DNA from: Paenibacillus dendritiformis
GTDB lineage: Bacteria > Bacillota > Bacilli > Paenibacillales > Paenibacillaceae
Direction: 5' to 3'
Assembly: GCF_021654795.1 (NCBI RefSeq)
Contig: NZ_AP025344.1
Coordinates: 4,402,501 to 4,466,500, forward strand
DNA length: 64,000 bases
Shown: one piece after another, positions 34,706 through 43,773 of the stretch
How the letters are laid out: every line of letters starts with the position of its first letter
How positions within the stretch are numbered: the first letter of the stretch is position 1
Notes under the pieces: generated by a model
Databases searched by the model: none
Seen by the model: the letters and a program-made list of their open reading frames with translations, nothing else
What the model was told of the DNA's origin: nothing
Position numbers and translations under genes: made by a program

Positions 34706-35842
34706 ATGCCATTATTCAATGTCACACTGGTTCATCGCATTTTTCGCGGGCTATGGGTAACCATCGTTACGCTCGGGATTATTTTTCTCTTCTATTATGG
34801 CTTCCCGATTATTTATCCGTTCTTGATCGCCTGGCTGCTGGCCTATATGATGAATCCGCTCGTACGGTTTTTGGAGAGGAGATGGAGGTTCCCGCGCTGG
34901 ATCGCCGTAGCCTCCTCCATTCTGCTGTTCGCATCGATTATCGGGTTCGCGATCTTCGTCTTCACGACCAAGATCGTGGCAGAATCCTGGCATATCGTCA
35001 GCCTCGTGCAGGAGCAGATCGCGGAGTGGAGGAATTGGCTGAATGACTACTATCATTCCGCTGAATTCCAGGCGCTCCTGACCGATCTGAATGAGACGCT
35101 GACATCGATCGACTTGCAATCGTCGCTCTCGAAATACACGAGCGCGATCGCGACGACCGGCTCGGCCCTCGTCGCCTATTTATTCAACTTTATTAAAGCG
35201 ACCGTGCTGTTCCTGCCCAAACTGGCGGTCATCACTGTCATTATTATGGTCGCTACCTATCTGATCAGCAGACAGTGGAATACGCTGGCGGCCGCGAGCA
35301 AGCAGATGGTGCCCGAACGGGTGCGCACCTCCCTTGGCGCCGTCATCGGCGATCTGCAGCATGCCATTTTCGGATATGTAAAGGGCCATATTATTTTATC
35401 CAGCATAACCGCACTCGTCTTTTTCCTCGGGCTGCTTGTTCTTGGCGTCGAGTACGCCTTCACGATCGCCATTATCGGCGGCATCGTTGATCTGATTCCG
35501 CTCATCGGCATCCCAGCCATTGTCGTCCCATGGGCCGTGTTCTCCTTCTTCGAAGGCAACCTGTTCCTGGGCACCGGTCTTCTGGTGCTGTGGCCGATCA
35601 TCCTTGTCACGCGGCACGCCCTGGAACCGAAGGTGTACGGGGCCAGCATCGGACTGAACCCGCTCCTGCTGTTAATCTTTTTGTTCGCGGGACTTCACCT
35701 GTTCGGAGTGATCGGCATTTTCGTCGGCATCATCGCCCTCGTCATACTGACGGCGCTGCAGCGGGCTCATGTATTCCGCGATATCTGGCGGTATATTATG
35801 ACCGGCTCCTTCTTCCCGGCCGCGCCTCCGGCACCTAAATAA
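34706..35842 (+). CDS. ytvI: Sporulation integral membrane protein YtvI (AI-2E transporter family), copy 1
   Basis: 378 residues. Two N-terminal helices after a short start (FYYGFPIIYPFLIAWLLAYMMNPLVRFLERR), a third, a long soluble helical loop (about 90-155), then five helices with GVEYAFTIAIIGGIVDLIPLIG and ALEPKVYGASIGLNPLLLL, the AI-2E/PerM family marks. B. subtilis YtvI is made in sporulation. A paralogue of similar length lies at 40583-41698. Substrate unknown. Confidence 0.85.
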   Translation: MPLFNVTLVHRIFRGLWVTIVTLGIIFLFYYGFPIIYPFLIAWLLAYMMNPLVRFLERRWRFPRWIAVASSILLFASIIGFAIFVFTTKIVAESWHIVSLVQEQIAEWRNWLNDYYHSAEFQALLTDLNETLTSIDLQSSLSKYTSAIATTGSALVAYLFNFIKATVLFLPKLAVITVIIMVATYLISRQWNTLAAASKQMVPERVRTSLGAVIGDLQHAIFGYVKGHIILSSITALVFFLGLLVLGVEYAFTIAIIGGIVDLIPLIGIPAIVVPWAVFSFFEGNLFLGTGLLVLWPIILVTRHALEPKVYGASIGLNPLLLLIFLFAGLHLFGVIGIFVGIIALVILTALQRAHVFRDIWRYIMTGSFFPAAPPAPK

Positions 35843-35868
35843 GCAGCGCAGCTTCGCAAGGACAAGAA

Positions 35869-35905
35869 AGAGAGCGCCATTTTCCGGAATGCGCTCTCTT
35901 GCTTG
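35869..35905 (+). terminator. Hairpin after ytvI copy 1
   Basis: Stem AGAGAGCGC/GCGCTCTCT with a 13-nt loop then TTGCTT; moderate T-tract. Confidence 0.6.
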
Positions 35906-35936
35906 GCAAAGCTGCCGTATCTCTTCAAGCCCCTTC

Positions 35937-36107
35937 TTACCGGAAGGAAGTGACCAGTCCATTCAGCAGCGTTCTAATATCATATTGATATTCGTTGATC
36001 GGGGCGATTGGCTTGTTCACGCCCAGCAGCGTATATACGGCGATTGTTGCGGATCGGACCGAATATTCTTCCGTAAAGACGACATCGTTCGGAACATGGT
36101 AGTGAAA
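35937..36107 (-). pseudogene. Possible 3' remnant of an unknown gene
   Basis: An open frame of about 57 codons ([17 protein letters not shown] ... [11 protein letters not shown]) reads like real protein by composition, but its only ATG lies inside the terminator stem of the upstream gene and no other start or ribosome binding site exists. I read it as the tail of a lost gene; the family is not recognised. It could also be chance. Confidence 0.3.
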
Positions 36108-36116
36108 AAATAATGC

Positions 36117-36161
36117 AAAAGGCCGTCCCATACGTCAAACTGCATGACGTACAGGACGGCC
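36117..36161 (-). terminator. Terminator with double stem
   Basis: Outer stem GGCCGTCC/GGACGGCC and inner stem TACGTCA/TGACGTA, followed by TTTTGC on the minus strand, 20 bp past the membrane protein stop. Confidence 0.85.
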
Positions 36162-36181
36162 CTCCCTCATCTGCCTTCCGG

Positions 36182-36604
36182 TCAAATGTTGCGGTAGACC
36201 ATCAATATAACCATGATGATGAACAGGATAAAGACGAGCGTACCGAACATCTGCGTCTTGTCAATCGCTGCCGTATTGGTCTGGCCGGCCTTCGCCGACT
36301 GCAGCGCAACCTTGATCTGCTTGCCCATAATTCCGCCTAGCGCGGCAATGGCGAGGAACACTACCATCGTCAAGATAATCCACAGCATGGAATAGCTGCC
36401 TTTGCCAATCATATAGCCGCCTGTCAGAAATTGCGCGATGAGCGCATATTGGGCAATCCGGTTCGCGGAATGAACGCCAAGCAGCAGCCCCTCCTGTCCC
36501 GATGCCGATACAAGCTTCAGCTTATTGACGACAAACGGGATGACCGCATAAATCCCCATCGCGACTGCGCCCAGAATGTGCAGCAGTACAAGAGCCGTGT
36601 ACAT
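36182..36604 (-). CDS. Small four-helix membrane protein, unknown function
   Basis: About 140 residues with four hydrophobic segments, the first starting MYTALVLLHILGAVAMGIYAVIPFVV. This resembles DUF2269/CopD-like small membrane proteins, but no ligand motif is clear. GGAGGG lies about 10 nt before the ATG at 36604; ATGs at 36613 and upstream are too close to it. Strong terminator downstream; upstream on the same strand lies the mdh terminator, so this is a single-gene unit. Confidence 0.65.
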   Translation of the reverse strand: MYTALVLLHILGAVAMGIYAVIPFVVNKLKLVSASGQEGLLLGVHSANRIAQYALIAQFLTGGYMIGKGSYSMLWIILTMVVFLAIAALGGIMGKQIKVALQSAKAGQTNTAAIDKTQMFGTLVFILFIIMVILMVYRNI

Positions 36605-36678
36605 AAGGAACATTCCCTCCATAGTCATGTGAAGTATGTAATATTGTTTCCTATTATACTAGACTCTCCCTCTGAACA

Positions 36679-36712
36679 CAAAGAAAGATGGCCATTTCCA
36701 GGCCATCTTTCT
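36679..36712 (-). terminator. Terminator of the icd-mdh operon
   Basis: 12-bp stem AGAAAGATGGCC/GGCCATCTTTCT with a 7-nt loop, followed by TTGTG on the minus strand; the stem itself ends in TTTCT. Confidence 0.8.
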
Positions 36713-36745
36713 GCATCTCGCTATAATATTTGTCACAATTTCGAT

Positions 36746-37687
36746 TTATCCGGAGACAACTTTGATAACATTCCGTACGGACTCGGCCGATTTGTCCAAT
36801 GCCGCCCGCTCTTCCGTCGTCAAGTCAATCTCGATCACTTTCTCGATGCCGTCGCCGCCCAGTACGGCCAAGACGCCCATGAACAGCTGGTCGTAGCCAT
36901 ATTCGCCTTCCAGGTAAGCGATGACCGGCAGAATGCGCTTCTTGTCCTTCAGAATCGCTTCGGTCATCTGAACCAGCGAAGCCGCCGGCGCATAGTAGGC
37001 GCTGCCGTTGCCAAGCAGATTCACGATCTCGCCTCCGCCGACGCGGGTGCGCTGCACGATCGCGTCAATGCGCTCCTTCGGAATCAGCTTCTCGATCGGC
37101 ACGCCGCCGACATTCGTGTACCGAACGAGCGGCACCATGTCGTCGCCATGTCCGCCCAGCACGACCCCGCGCACATCTTCCACCGACACGTTCAATTCCT
37201 GCGCGATGAACGTGCAGTAACGTGCCGTGTCGAGCACGCCGGATTGGCCGATGACGCGGTTCTTCGGGAATCCGAGCGTCTTGAATGCCGCATAGGTCAT
37301 CGCATCGACCGGATTGCTCAAAATGATGACGTAAGCATTGGGGCAATACGTTTTCACATTTTCGCAAACGGACTTGACAATGCCGGCATTCGTGTTGACG
37401 AGATCGTCGCGGCTCATGCCCGGCTTGCGCGCAACGCCCGCCGTAATGATGACGATGTCGGAATCCTTCGTATCTTCATAATTGGAGGTGCCTGTAATCT
37501 GGCTATCGAACCCTTGCACCGGGCTTGCTTCCAGCATGTCAAGCGCCTTCCCCTTGGTCGGATTCTCGAGCTGGGGGATATCCACCAATACAACGTCTCC
37601 AAGCTCCTTTTGGGCAAGCATCAAGGCAGTGGTGGCGCCGGTAAATCCTGCACCGACTACCGTAATCTTGTTGCGCCGAATAGCCAT
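36746..37687 (-). CDS. mdh: Malate dehydrogenase
   Basis: 313-residue NAD-dependent enzyme of the LDH-like MDH type. NAD-binding [14 protein letters not shown], Asp in VVLVDIPQ, substrate Arg in [12 protein letters not shown], catalytic His in [16 protein letters not shown] and NPVDAMTYA are visible. It follows icd by 12 bp, so the two are one operon, as in Bacillus. Confidence 0.96.
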   Translation of the reverse strand: MAIRRNKITVVGAGFTGATTALMLAQKELGDVVLVDIPQLENPTKGKALDMLEASPVQGFDSQITGTSNYEDTKDSDIVIITAGVARKPGMSRDDLVNTNAGIVKSVCENVKTYCPNAYVIILSNPVDAMTYAAFKTLGFPKNRVIGQSGVLDTARYCTFIAQELNVSVEDVRGVVLGGHGDDMVPLVRYTNVGGVPIEKLIPKERIDAIVQRTRVGGGEIVNLLGNGSAYYAPAASLVQMTEAILKDKKRILPVIAYLEGEYGYDQLFMGVLAVLGGDGIEKVIEIDLTTEERAALDKSAESVRNVIKVVSG

Positions 37688-37699
37688 TCCGGTGACCCC

Positions 37700-38998
37700 C
37701 TATTTCATATGGTTAATGATATGATCAGCGAATTGCGAGCATTTCACTTCCGTTGCGTCGTCCATCAGACGGGCAAAATCATAGGTTACGGTCTTGTTGT
37801 TGATGGCCGTCTCCATGCCTTTGTAGATCAGGTCGGCAGCTTCCTGCCAGCCGAGATGCTCCAGCAGCATGACGCCGGACAGAATAACGGAGCCCGGATT
37901 AACGACATCCAGATCGGCGTACTTCGGCGCGGTTCCATGCGTCGCTTCGAAAATGGCATGTCCAGTCACATAGTTGATGTTCGCTCCAGGCGCAATGCCG
38001 ATGCCGCCAACTTGGGCAGCCAACGCGTCGGACAAGTAATCGCCATTCAGGTTCAGCGTAGCGATGACGTCGAAATCCTTCGGACGCGTCAGCACTTGCT
38101 GCAGCGCGATATCGGCGATGGCGTCCTTGATGATGATCTTGCCGGCCGCTTCCGCTTCCGCTTGGGCCTTGTTCGCCGCGTCTACGCCTTCCGCTTCCTT
38201 GATGCGGTCGTATTGGCCCCAAGTGAACGTCTGCTCAGGGAATTCCTGTTCGGCCACTTCGTAGCCCCAGTTCTTGAACGCGCCTTCCGTGAACTTCATA
38301 ATGTTGCCTTTGTGAACGAGCGTCACGCTCTTGCGCTTATGCTTGATCGCGTATTCGATCGCCGCGCGCACGAGGCGCTTCGAGCCTTCGGAAGAGACCG
38401 GCTTGATCCCGATTCCGGAAGTCTCAGGGAAGCGGATTTTCTTGACGCCCATCTCCTGCTGCAGGAAGGCAATCACTTTCTTCACTTCTTCCGTTCCGGA
38501 AGCGTACTCGATGCCGGCATAAATATCCTCGGTATTTTCGCGGAAAATAACCATGTCAACCAATTCCGGACGCTTGACCGGAGACGGGACGCCGTTGAAA
38601 TAGCGGACAGGCCGCAGGCAGGTATACAGATCCAGCTCTTGGCGAAGCGCCACGTTCAGGGAACGGATGCCGCCGCCGATTGGCGTCGTCAATGGTCCCT
38701 TGATCGCCACGATATATTCACGAATCGCTGTCAGCGTATCATTCGGCAGCCATTCGCCGTATGTGTTGTAGGCCTTCTCGCCCGCGAACACCTCGTACCA
38801 AGCCAGCTTGCGCTCGCCCTTGTACGTATTCTCGACCGCGGCATCGAGCACCCGCTTCGACGCGCGCCAAATATCGCGGCCCGTTCCGTCGCCTTCGATG
38901 AACGGGATAATCGGATGGTTCGGCACTTGCAGCTTGCCGTCTTGAATTGTAATTTTCTCGCCTTCAGTAGGTAACTCGAACTTTTCCAATTGAACCAT
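37700..38998 (-). CDS. icd: Isocitrate dehydrogenase (NADP+)
   Basis: 432-residue enzyme that oxidatively decarboxylates isocitrate to 2-oxoglutarate. Motifs: [27 protein letters not shown] (with the phosphorylation-loop Ser region), [39 protein letters not shown] and HGTAPKYA. Citrate synthase lies 156 bp upstream on the same strand, giving the citZ-icd-mdh order of Bacillus. Confidence 0.96.
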   Translation of the reverse strand: MVQLEKFELPTEGEKITIQDGKLQVPNHPIIPFIEGDGTGRDIWRASKRVLDAAVENTYKGERKLAWYEVFAGEKAYNTYGEWLPNDTLTAIREYIVAIKGPLTTPIGGGIRSLNVALRQELDLYTCLRPVRYFNGVPSPVKRPELVDMVIFRENTEDIYAGIEYASGTEEVKKVIAFLQQEMGVKKIRFPETSGIGIKPVSSEGSKRLVRAAIEYAIKHKRKSVTLVHKGNIMKFTEGAFKNWGYEVAEQEFPEQTFTWGQYDRIKEAEGVDAANKAQAEAEAAGKIIIKDAIADIALQQVLTRPKDFDVIATLNLNGDYLSDALAAQVGGIGIAPGANINYVTGHAIFEATHGTAPKYADLDVVNPGSVILSGVMLLEHLGWQEAADLIYKGMETAINNKTVTYDFARLMDDATEVKCSQFADHIINHMK

Positions 38999-39154
38999 GG
39001 ACGTTCCTCCTTAAGTAAATTGCCGCACCACCACGCGATGCGGCCTCAATCTGCCATACGATCGGCGGGAGCCACAACTCCATTGTAGCAACCCGCCGTC
39101 TGGTAGCACAAGCCAATTCGATTATGCGCCGCTCCGTCCCGTGTCCGGCGGCGA

Positions 39155-40267
39155 TTATCGATCCGCAAGCGGAACGTAGCGCTGGACGGCCGGTCCGGTA
39201 TACTCGGCGCGCGGACGGATAATCCGGTTGTTCTCGTACTGCTCCAATATATGAGCCGTCCAACCGGATACCCGGCTTACCGCGAAGATTGGAGTAAACA
39301 GATCCCGCGGAATGCCAAGCAGCGTGTACACCGATGCCGAATAGAAATCTACGTTCGGCTTGAGCCCCTTCTGACCGGTCACAATCTCTTCGATGCGCAC
39401 CGACATGTTATACAGCTCGAGATTGCCGCACTTGCTGCCAAGCTCGCGGGACATCGCCTGAAGATGCTTCGCTCTCGGATCTCCGTTCTTGTAGACGCGG
39501 TGTCCGAAGCCCATGATCTTTTCTTTGCGAGCGAGCTTTTCTTGAATGTAATCCTCCACGCGGTCAAGCGATCCAATCTCTTCCAGCATCTTCATGACGG
39601 CTTCGTTCGCTCCGCCATGAAGAGGCCCCTTCAAGGCTCCGATAGCCGACACGACGCCGGAATAGATGTCGGATAACGTCGCCACCGTGACGCGGGCGGC
39701 GAACGTGGAAGCGTTTAACTCATGATCTGCGTGAAGGACGAGCGCTTTGTCCATCGCCTTCACCGCGCTTGCCTCCGGCTCTTCCCCGGTCAGCATATAC
39801 AGGAAATTGTATGCGATGGAACGGCCGGCTTGCGGCGCCACCGGCTCCTTGCCCGCGCGAAGGCGTGCATAAGCCGCGACCACGGCAGGCAGCTTCGCCT
39901 GCAGCTTCACCGCCTTGGCGATATTCGCCTCCCGGCTCATATCGTCTGCCAACTCGTCATACAGAGCCAGGGCGGAAATCGCGGAGCGGAGAACAGCCAT
40001 CGTATTGGCGTTCGACGGATACAATCTCATCTGATCGATGACGGCGGGAGAAATCGCCGCATTCTCATCGAATTGCTTCTGTAATGCAGATAATTCGTCA
40101 CGGTTCGGCAGCTTGCCATGCCAGAGCAAGTACACGACCTCTTCAAAGGCCGCGTAGTCCGCCAAATCGTCGATATTGTAACCGCGATAGGTCAGCGTGC
40201 CGTCGATAATCGAGCTGATTGACGATTCCGCTGCAACAATGCCTTCCAAACCTTTCGTCGCTGTCAT
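39155..40267 (-). CDS. citZ: Citrate synthase
   Basis: 370-residue type II-like citrate synthase that condenses acetyl-CoA and oxaloacetate. Catalytic residues sit in LHADHELNASTFAARV (His), GPLHGGANEAV (His) and VDFYSASVYTLLGIP (Asp). Short Gram-positive form. Divergent from ytvI copy 2, sharing a 315-bp control region. Confidence 0.96.
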   Translation of the reverse strand: MTATKGLEGIVAAESSISSIIDGTLTYRGYNIDDLADYAAFEEVVYLLWHGKLPNRDELSALQKQFDENAAISPAVIDQMRLYPSNANTMAVLRSAISALALYDELADDMSREANIAKAVKLQAKLPAVVAAYARLRAGKEPVAPQAGRSIAYNFLYMLTGEEPEASAVKAMDKALVLHADHELNASTFAARVTVATLSDIYSGVVSAIGALKGPLHGGANEAVMKMLEEIGSLDRVEDYIQEKLARKEKIMGFGHRVYKNGDPRAKHLQAMSRELGSKCGNLELYNMSVRIEEIVTGQKGLKPNVDFYSASVYTLLGIPRDLFTPIFAVSRVSGWTAHILEQYENNRIIRPRAEYTGPAVQRYVPLADR

Positions 40268-40582
40268 CTGTCCTCTCTCCTTTGCATTACTAACCTATAT
40301 CAATCCCAGCTTCCCTTTTCTCTGCCAATCCTGATGTTCCCTGACTATTTGGAAATAGGCAGGTTCTTTCTACTTTAAATCATAAAGGATTTTGTCGGAA
40401 CTGTGAACGGTTTCATTACAGAATGTGGATAGAAATGCTTTATCACGTCTATAAATGCTTTTTGTGAAAAAAAAATGAAAGTCTTGTGATTTTAAGCATA
40501 GCATTACATATAGAGGTCTGTCCCACGTTCGGATCCGGGAAGCAGGAAGCCCGGTCACCCAAGCCGGAAAGGAGACGGAAAA
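40268..40582. other. citZ/ytvI divergent control region
   Basis: 315 bp without a gene. It holds a palindrome TTTAT-N7-ATAAA (40439-40455) and a direct repeat AAATGCTTT around it. B. subtilis citZ is controlled by CcpC, whose site is ATAA-N7-TTAT; the dyad here has the half-sites swapped, so I do not call it a CcpC site. Several AT-rich hexamers could serve as promoters in both directions. Confidence 0.4.
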
Positions 40583-41698
40583 ATGAATCACATACTGTTG
40601 AAACGGCTGTGGAGAGGAAGCCTCGTCCTGGGAGGATCCATCCTTGTCTGCGTCGCTTGTTATGTTCTCTTGCCTGTGATGTACCCGTTCTTGATCGCGT
40701 GGCTGATCGCTCTCCTGCTGAACCCGATCGTCGATTGGATGAGCGAATCGCTGCGCTTCCCCCGCTGGCTCAGCGTCACGGTGTCGCTGCTTCTGTTCCT
40801 GCTCGGAATGATGACGATTGCGGCGGCCGTTATTACGCGTATCGTCAAGGAAATATATACGGTATCGTTAACGATGGATTACACGCTCAATCAATGGCGG
40901 GAGCTCTTCGTCCGTTTTTTCGACAGCGGGGAAGTGCAGCAGTTCATCCATTTGATCAGCTCCATCTACAAGGACAATCCAAATGTCCAGGATTCGATCA
41001 ACCGCAATCTGGCAGATACCGCACAGACCGTAACAACCGCGATTACGAATCTGATCACGCTCTTCCTGGACGGCATCGTCCGGCTGCTGACCAGTCTGCC
41101 TAACGTTGCGACCATTGCGATCGTCGTCCTGCTTGCCGCCTTCTTCATCAGCAAGGACTGGCTGCGGTGGCGGCGCGCGGTCCTCTCCTGGGTTCAGGAG
41201 CCGCTCCGGACACCTGCCGGCACCATTTGGAACGATCTGAAAGGGGCCTTGTTCGGCTACTGCCGGGCGCAGTTCCTGCTCATCTCCATGACGATGGTCT
41301 TCGTCACGATCGGCCTTATTCTGCTCCGGGTCGAGTACGCGATCACCCTCGGGCTGCTGGTCGGCCTCGTCGATCTGCTCCCCTATCTGGGCGTCGGAGC
41401 GGTCATGGTGCCCTGGATAGTCTACAGCTTCGCGATCGGCAATACCTCCTTCGGCATTGGACTTGCCGTCCTCTATGCGATTGTCCTCGTCGCCCGTCAG
41501 GTGATGGAGCCGAAAGTGCTTGCCTCCAGCCTCGGGCTCGATCCGCTCATCATGCTTATGGCCACCTTTGCCGGTCTCAAGCTGCTCGGCGTACTCGGCC
41601 TGATCGCCGGCCCCGTCGCCGTCGTCATCATCGCCGCGCTGCACCGGGCCGGAATCTTCACGGATTTGCGCAACTACATTATGGCCGGAAGACATTGA
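40583..41698 (+). CDS. ytvI: Sporulation integral membrane protein YtvI, copy 2
   Basis: 371 residues, AI-2E family. YPFLIAWLIALLLNPIVDW near the N-terminus, a soluble helical loop (about 85-150) and GLLVGLVDLLPYLGVGAVMVPW plus VMEPKVLASSLGLDPLIMLM in the C-terminal part. Similar throughout to the product at 34706-35842. Position beside citZ is the one held by ytvI near citZ in B. subtilis, so this copy is the likely orthologue. AAAGGAGAC precedes the ATG. Confidence 0.87.
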   Translation: MNHILLKRLWRGSLVLGGSILVCVACYVLLPVMYPFLIAWLIALLLNPIVDWMSESLRFPRWLSVTVSLLLFLLGMMTIAAAVITRIVKEIYTVSLTMDYTLNQWRELFVRFFDSGEVQQFIHLISSIYKDNPNVQDSINRNLADTAQTVTTAITNLITLFLDGIVRLLTSLPNVATIAIVVLLAAFFISKDWLRWRRAVLSWVQEPLRTPAGTIWNDLKGALFGYCRAQFLLISMTMVFVTIGLILLRVEYAITLGLLVGLVDLLPYLGVGAVMVPWIVYSFAIGNTSFGIGLAVLYAIVLVARQVMEPKVLASSLGLDPLIMLMATFAGLKLLGVLGLIAGPVAVVIIAALHRAGIFTDLRNYIMAGRH

Positions 41699-41729
41699 GA
41701 GTCCGGGGCAAGGTTGGCGCACTCTCACT

Positions 41730-41753
41730 GAGGGGAGAAGTCTCCCTCTTTTT
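41730..41753 (+). terminator. Terminator of ytvI copy 2
   Basis: GAGGGGAGA-AG-TCTCCCTC hairpin (one bulge) followed by five T residues. Confidence 0.8.
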
Positions 41754-41888
41754 GTCGCTCTGGAGCTTCGGCCGCATGATTCCGATGTAAAGTTATGAAT
41801 TTTACTGCGGAGTAGGTTATGAATATGACATAGGCCTGTCAAGTTCAATCCAGTAGAATAAATAGAAAACCTGATAAGGAGCGCCGCT

Positions 41889-42410
41889 ATGGCAAGCTAC
41901 GAATACAACTCGAAACAAGAACTGAAGGAAGCGATCCATGCCGCTTATCTGCTGCTGGATGGCGAGTTCGAAGGGATTGACGATAGGGAAAAAGACTGCA
42001 GGGTGCCCGAAGCCGATCGAACTCCCGCGGAAATCATCGCCTACCAGCTCGGCTGGCTGAACCTTGTTATGGGCTGGGACAAAGATGAACTGGCGGGAAA
42101 ACCCGTTATCATGCCGGCCCCGGGTTATAAATGGAACCAGCTCGGTCCATTGTATCAATCGTTCTACGCGGCTTACGCCGAGCATTCCTTGACCGATCTC
42201 CGGGAATTGTTCCGGCGCACCGAGCGCCAGTGGCTGGACTGGATCGACAGCTTGACCGAGGAAGAGCTGTTCGTACAATCTGTCCGCAAATGGACCGGGG
42301 ACAAACCGAACTGGCCCATGGCCCGATGGATTCACATCAATTCCGCCGCTCCCTTCAAAACATTCCGGACCAAGATCAGGAAGTGGAAAAAGGTTCAGGG
42401 GCAAGCATAG
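41889..42410 (+). CDS. ClbS/DfsB family four-helix bundle protein
   Basis: 173-residue soluble protein. YNSKQELKEAIHAAYLLLDGEFEGI and DRTPAEIIAYQLGWLNLVMGWD, then WNQLGPLYQSFYAAY, fit the ClbS/DfsB (DUF1706) family in the DinB-like superfamily. ClbS of E. coli protects against colibactin as a hydrolase; most relatives have no known substrate and no toxin genes are near here. ATAAGGAGC precedes the ATG. It lies just upstream of the 50-bp repeat array. Confidence 0.85.
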   Translation: MASYEYNSKQELKEAIHAAYLLLDGEFEGIDDREKDCRVPEADRTPAEIIAYQLGWLNLVMGWDKDELAGKPVIMPAPGYKWNQLGPLYQSFYAAYAEHSLTDLRELFRRTERQWLDWIDSLTEEELFVQSVRKWTGDKPNWPMARWIHINSAAPFKTFRTKIRKWKKVQGQA

Positions 42411-42668
42411 CTCAATATGTCTGTATCTGTCCCGTCGATACGGCTTCCGGAACCCGGAAGGGCGGGATGCGGCCCGCCAAGCTGCCGCAAATCGTTGAAC
42501 AGATGGAGCGTGCCGGAGACCATCGGCGGTACGTGTACGAATGCAAGTTCTTATTCAACTGCTTGTCCAAGTGCTTGTAAGTTCTTGTTCATCGGCTTGT
42601 TCATGTGATTTTTTAAATGCTAGGGCTTGTACAGACTTTTGTCGAATGGAGATGTCCTATCGGGAAGT
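42411..42668 (+). other. Intergenic stretch with short imperfect GCTTGT repeats
   Basis: No gene seen. A GC-rich hairpin (GGCGGG/CCCGCC) follows the clbS-like gene without a T-tract. Around 42541-42610 GCTTGT/TTCTTGTTCA-like words recur imperfectly. Confidence 0.4.
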
Positions 42669-42697
42669 GCTTATAACCGCTATCCCAACAAGTCAGG
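42669..42697 (-). repeat. Solitary copy of the 29-bp core
   Basis: On the minus strand CCTGAC-TTGT-TGGGATA-GCGGTT-ATAAGC, matching the array core except the last base. It is inverted relative to the 50-bp array that starts about 80 bp downstream. Confidence 0.7.
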
Positions 42698-42778
42698 GGC
42701 CGAAGCCTTGCCAACGAAGAAGTCTGGATAGATCTCGGCGCAAAGCCGGTTTCCCCGCTTCTGTTTTCCCTTCATGGA

Positions 42779-43236
42779 GGGGATATTTATAAGGCGGATG
42801 CTGGATACTCAACCGCCCTGACGCATTGGGATATCGTCTATAAGGCGCTCATTCGGGCTTTCCTGCCCTGACGCATTGGGATATCGTCTATAAGGCGCTC
42901 ATTCGGACTTTCCTGCCCTGACGCAGTGGGATATCGTCTATAAGGCGCTCATTCGGGCTTGCCTGCCCTGACCCATTGGGATATCGTCTATAAGGCGCTC
43001 ATATGGGCTTTCCTGTCCTGACGCAGTGGGATATCGTCTATAAGGCGCTCATATGAGCTTTCCTGCCCTGACGCAGTGGGATATCGTCTGTAAGGCGCTC
43101 ATTCGGATTACCTGCCCTGACCCAACGGGATATCGTCTATAACGCGCTCATTCGGACTTTCCTGCCCTGACCCAACGGGATATCGTCTATAACGCGCTCA
43201 TATGGGCTTACCTGTCCTGATGCAATGGGATCCCCG
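42779..43236 (+). repeat. 50-bp tandem repeat array (29-bp core plus 21-bp spacer)
   Basis: Eight full cores start at 42817, 42867, 42917, 42967, 43017, 43067, 43116 and 43166, with degenerate partial copies at both ends (near 42779 and at 43216). Each reads CCTGAC-N4-TGGGATA-N6-ATAAGG and is followed by a constant 21-bp spacer beginning CGCTCAT. The period of 50 is not a multiple of three and no frame is open, so it does not code. Units differ by a few substitutions. Confidence 0.95.
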
Positions 43237-43251
43237 CTCACAGGTGTCCGG

Positions 43252-43289
43252 AACAAAACAACGACATGATGCATGCATCATGTCGTTGT
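43252..43289 (-). terminator. Terminator of fxsA
   Basis: Perfect 16-bp palindrome (ACAACGACATGATGCA and its complement) followed by TTTTGTTCC on the minus strand. Confidence 0.85.
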
Positions 43290-43307
43290 CTGCTCAGGCA
43301 GACTTCA

Positions 43308-43712
43308 TCAATACCGGCGATAGTAGATGAAGCTGCCGTCCTTCATTTTCTTTTCAATCCATTTGAGCAAATAATGCCTGTATAGGGGCCGGGTCAGCGG
43401 AAACACGAGCGTGAAGCCCACAATATCCGTGAAAAACCCGGGGGTCAGCAGAAGTACGCCGCCCGCCAATATACAGAGCCCGTCAATGACCGCCCGTCCC
43501 GGAACCTGTCTCGCTTGAAGCTGCTTCTGGGCATCTCCCCATACTTGGGCCGCCTCATAGCGCGCGATGACCGCACCGATCACACTGGTCAGAAGGATCA
43601 GGAGGAACGTGTTCCACCCTCCTATCCAGCCGCTGACGAGGAGGAAGCCATATATCTCCAAGGCCGGAATTAAGGTCAATACGATAAGTATGCCTATCAT
43701 GATCGGGTTCAT
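43308..43712 (-). CDS. fxsA: FxsA family membrane protein (YtwI)
   Basis: 134 residues with three or four hydrophobic segments. ALEIYGFLLVSGWIGGW, TSVIGAVIARYEAAQVW and ILAGGVLLLTPGFFTDIVGF are FxsA family marks; E. coli FxsA affects phage T7 exclusion of the F plasmid when overproduced, the native role is unknown. In Bacillus the orthologue ytwI lies near citZ and pyk, as here. GGAAGGAGAT precedes the ATG. Confidence 0.88.
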   Translation of the reverse strand: MNPIMIGILIVLTLIPALEIYGFLLVSGWIGGWNTFLLILLTSVIGAVIARYEAAQVWGDAQKQLQARQVPGRAVIDGLCILAGGVLLLTPGFFTDIVGFTLVFPLTRPLYRHYLLKWIEKKMKDGSFIYYRRY

Positions 43713-43773
43713 GCTCGCATCTCCTTCCCACTAAAGTTACATCCGCCGCTTCGGAGCAGCCTGTGAAGGAGCG

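Noticed and set aside
36431-38974. 847-codon plus-strand frame opposite mdh and icd
   Set aside because: Antisense shadow of two fully recognisable enzymes; composition follows their complement.
40439-40455. CcpC site before citZ
   Set aside because: The dyad is TTAT-N7-ATAA, not ATAA-N7-TTAT.
41889-42410. Colibactin-type resistance island
   Set aside because: ClbS-like genes are widespread; no biosynthetic genes in the window.
42779-43236. CRISPR array
   Set aside because: Both repeat and spacer are constant in the array, the unit is 50 bp, and no cas genes are near.
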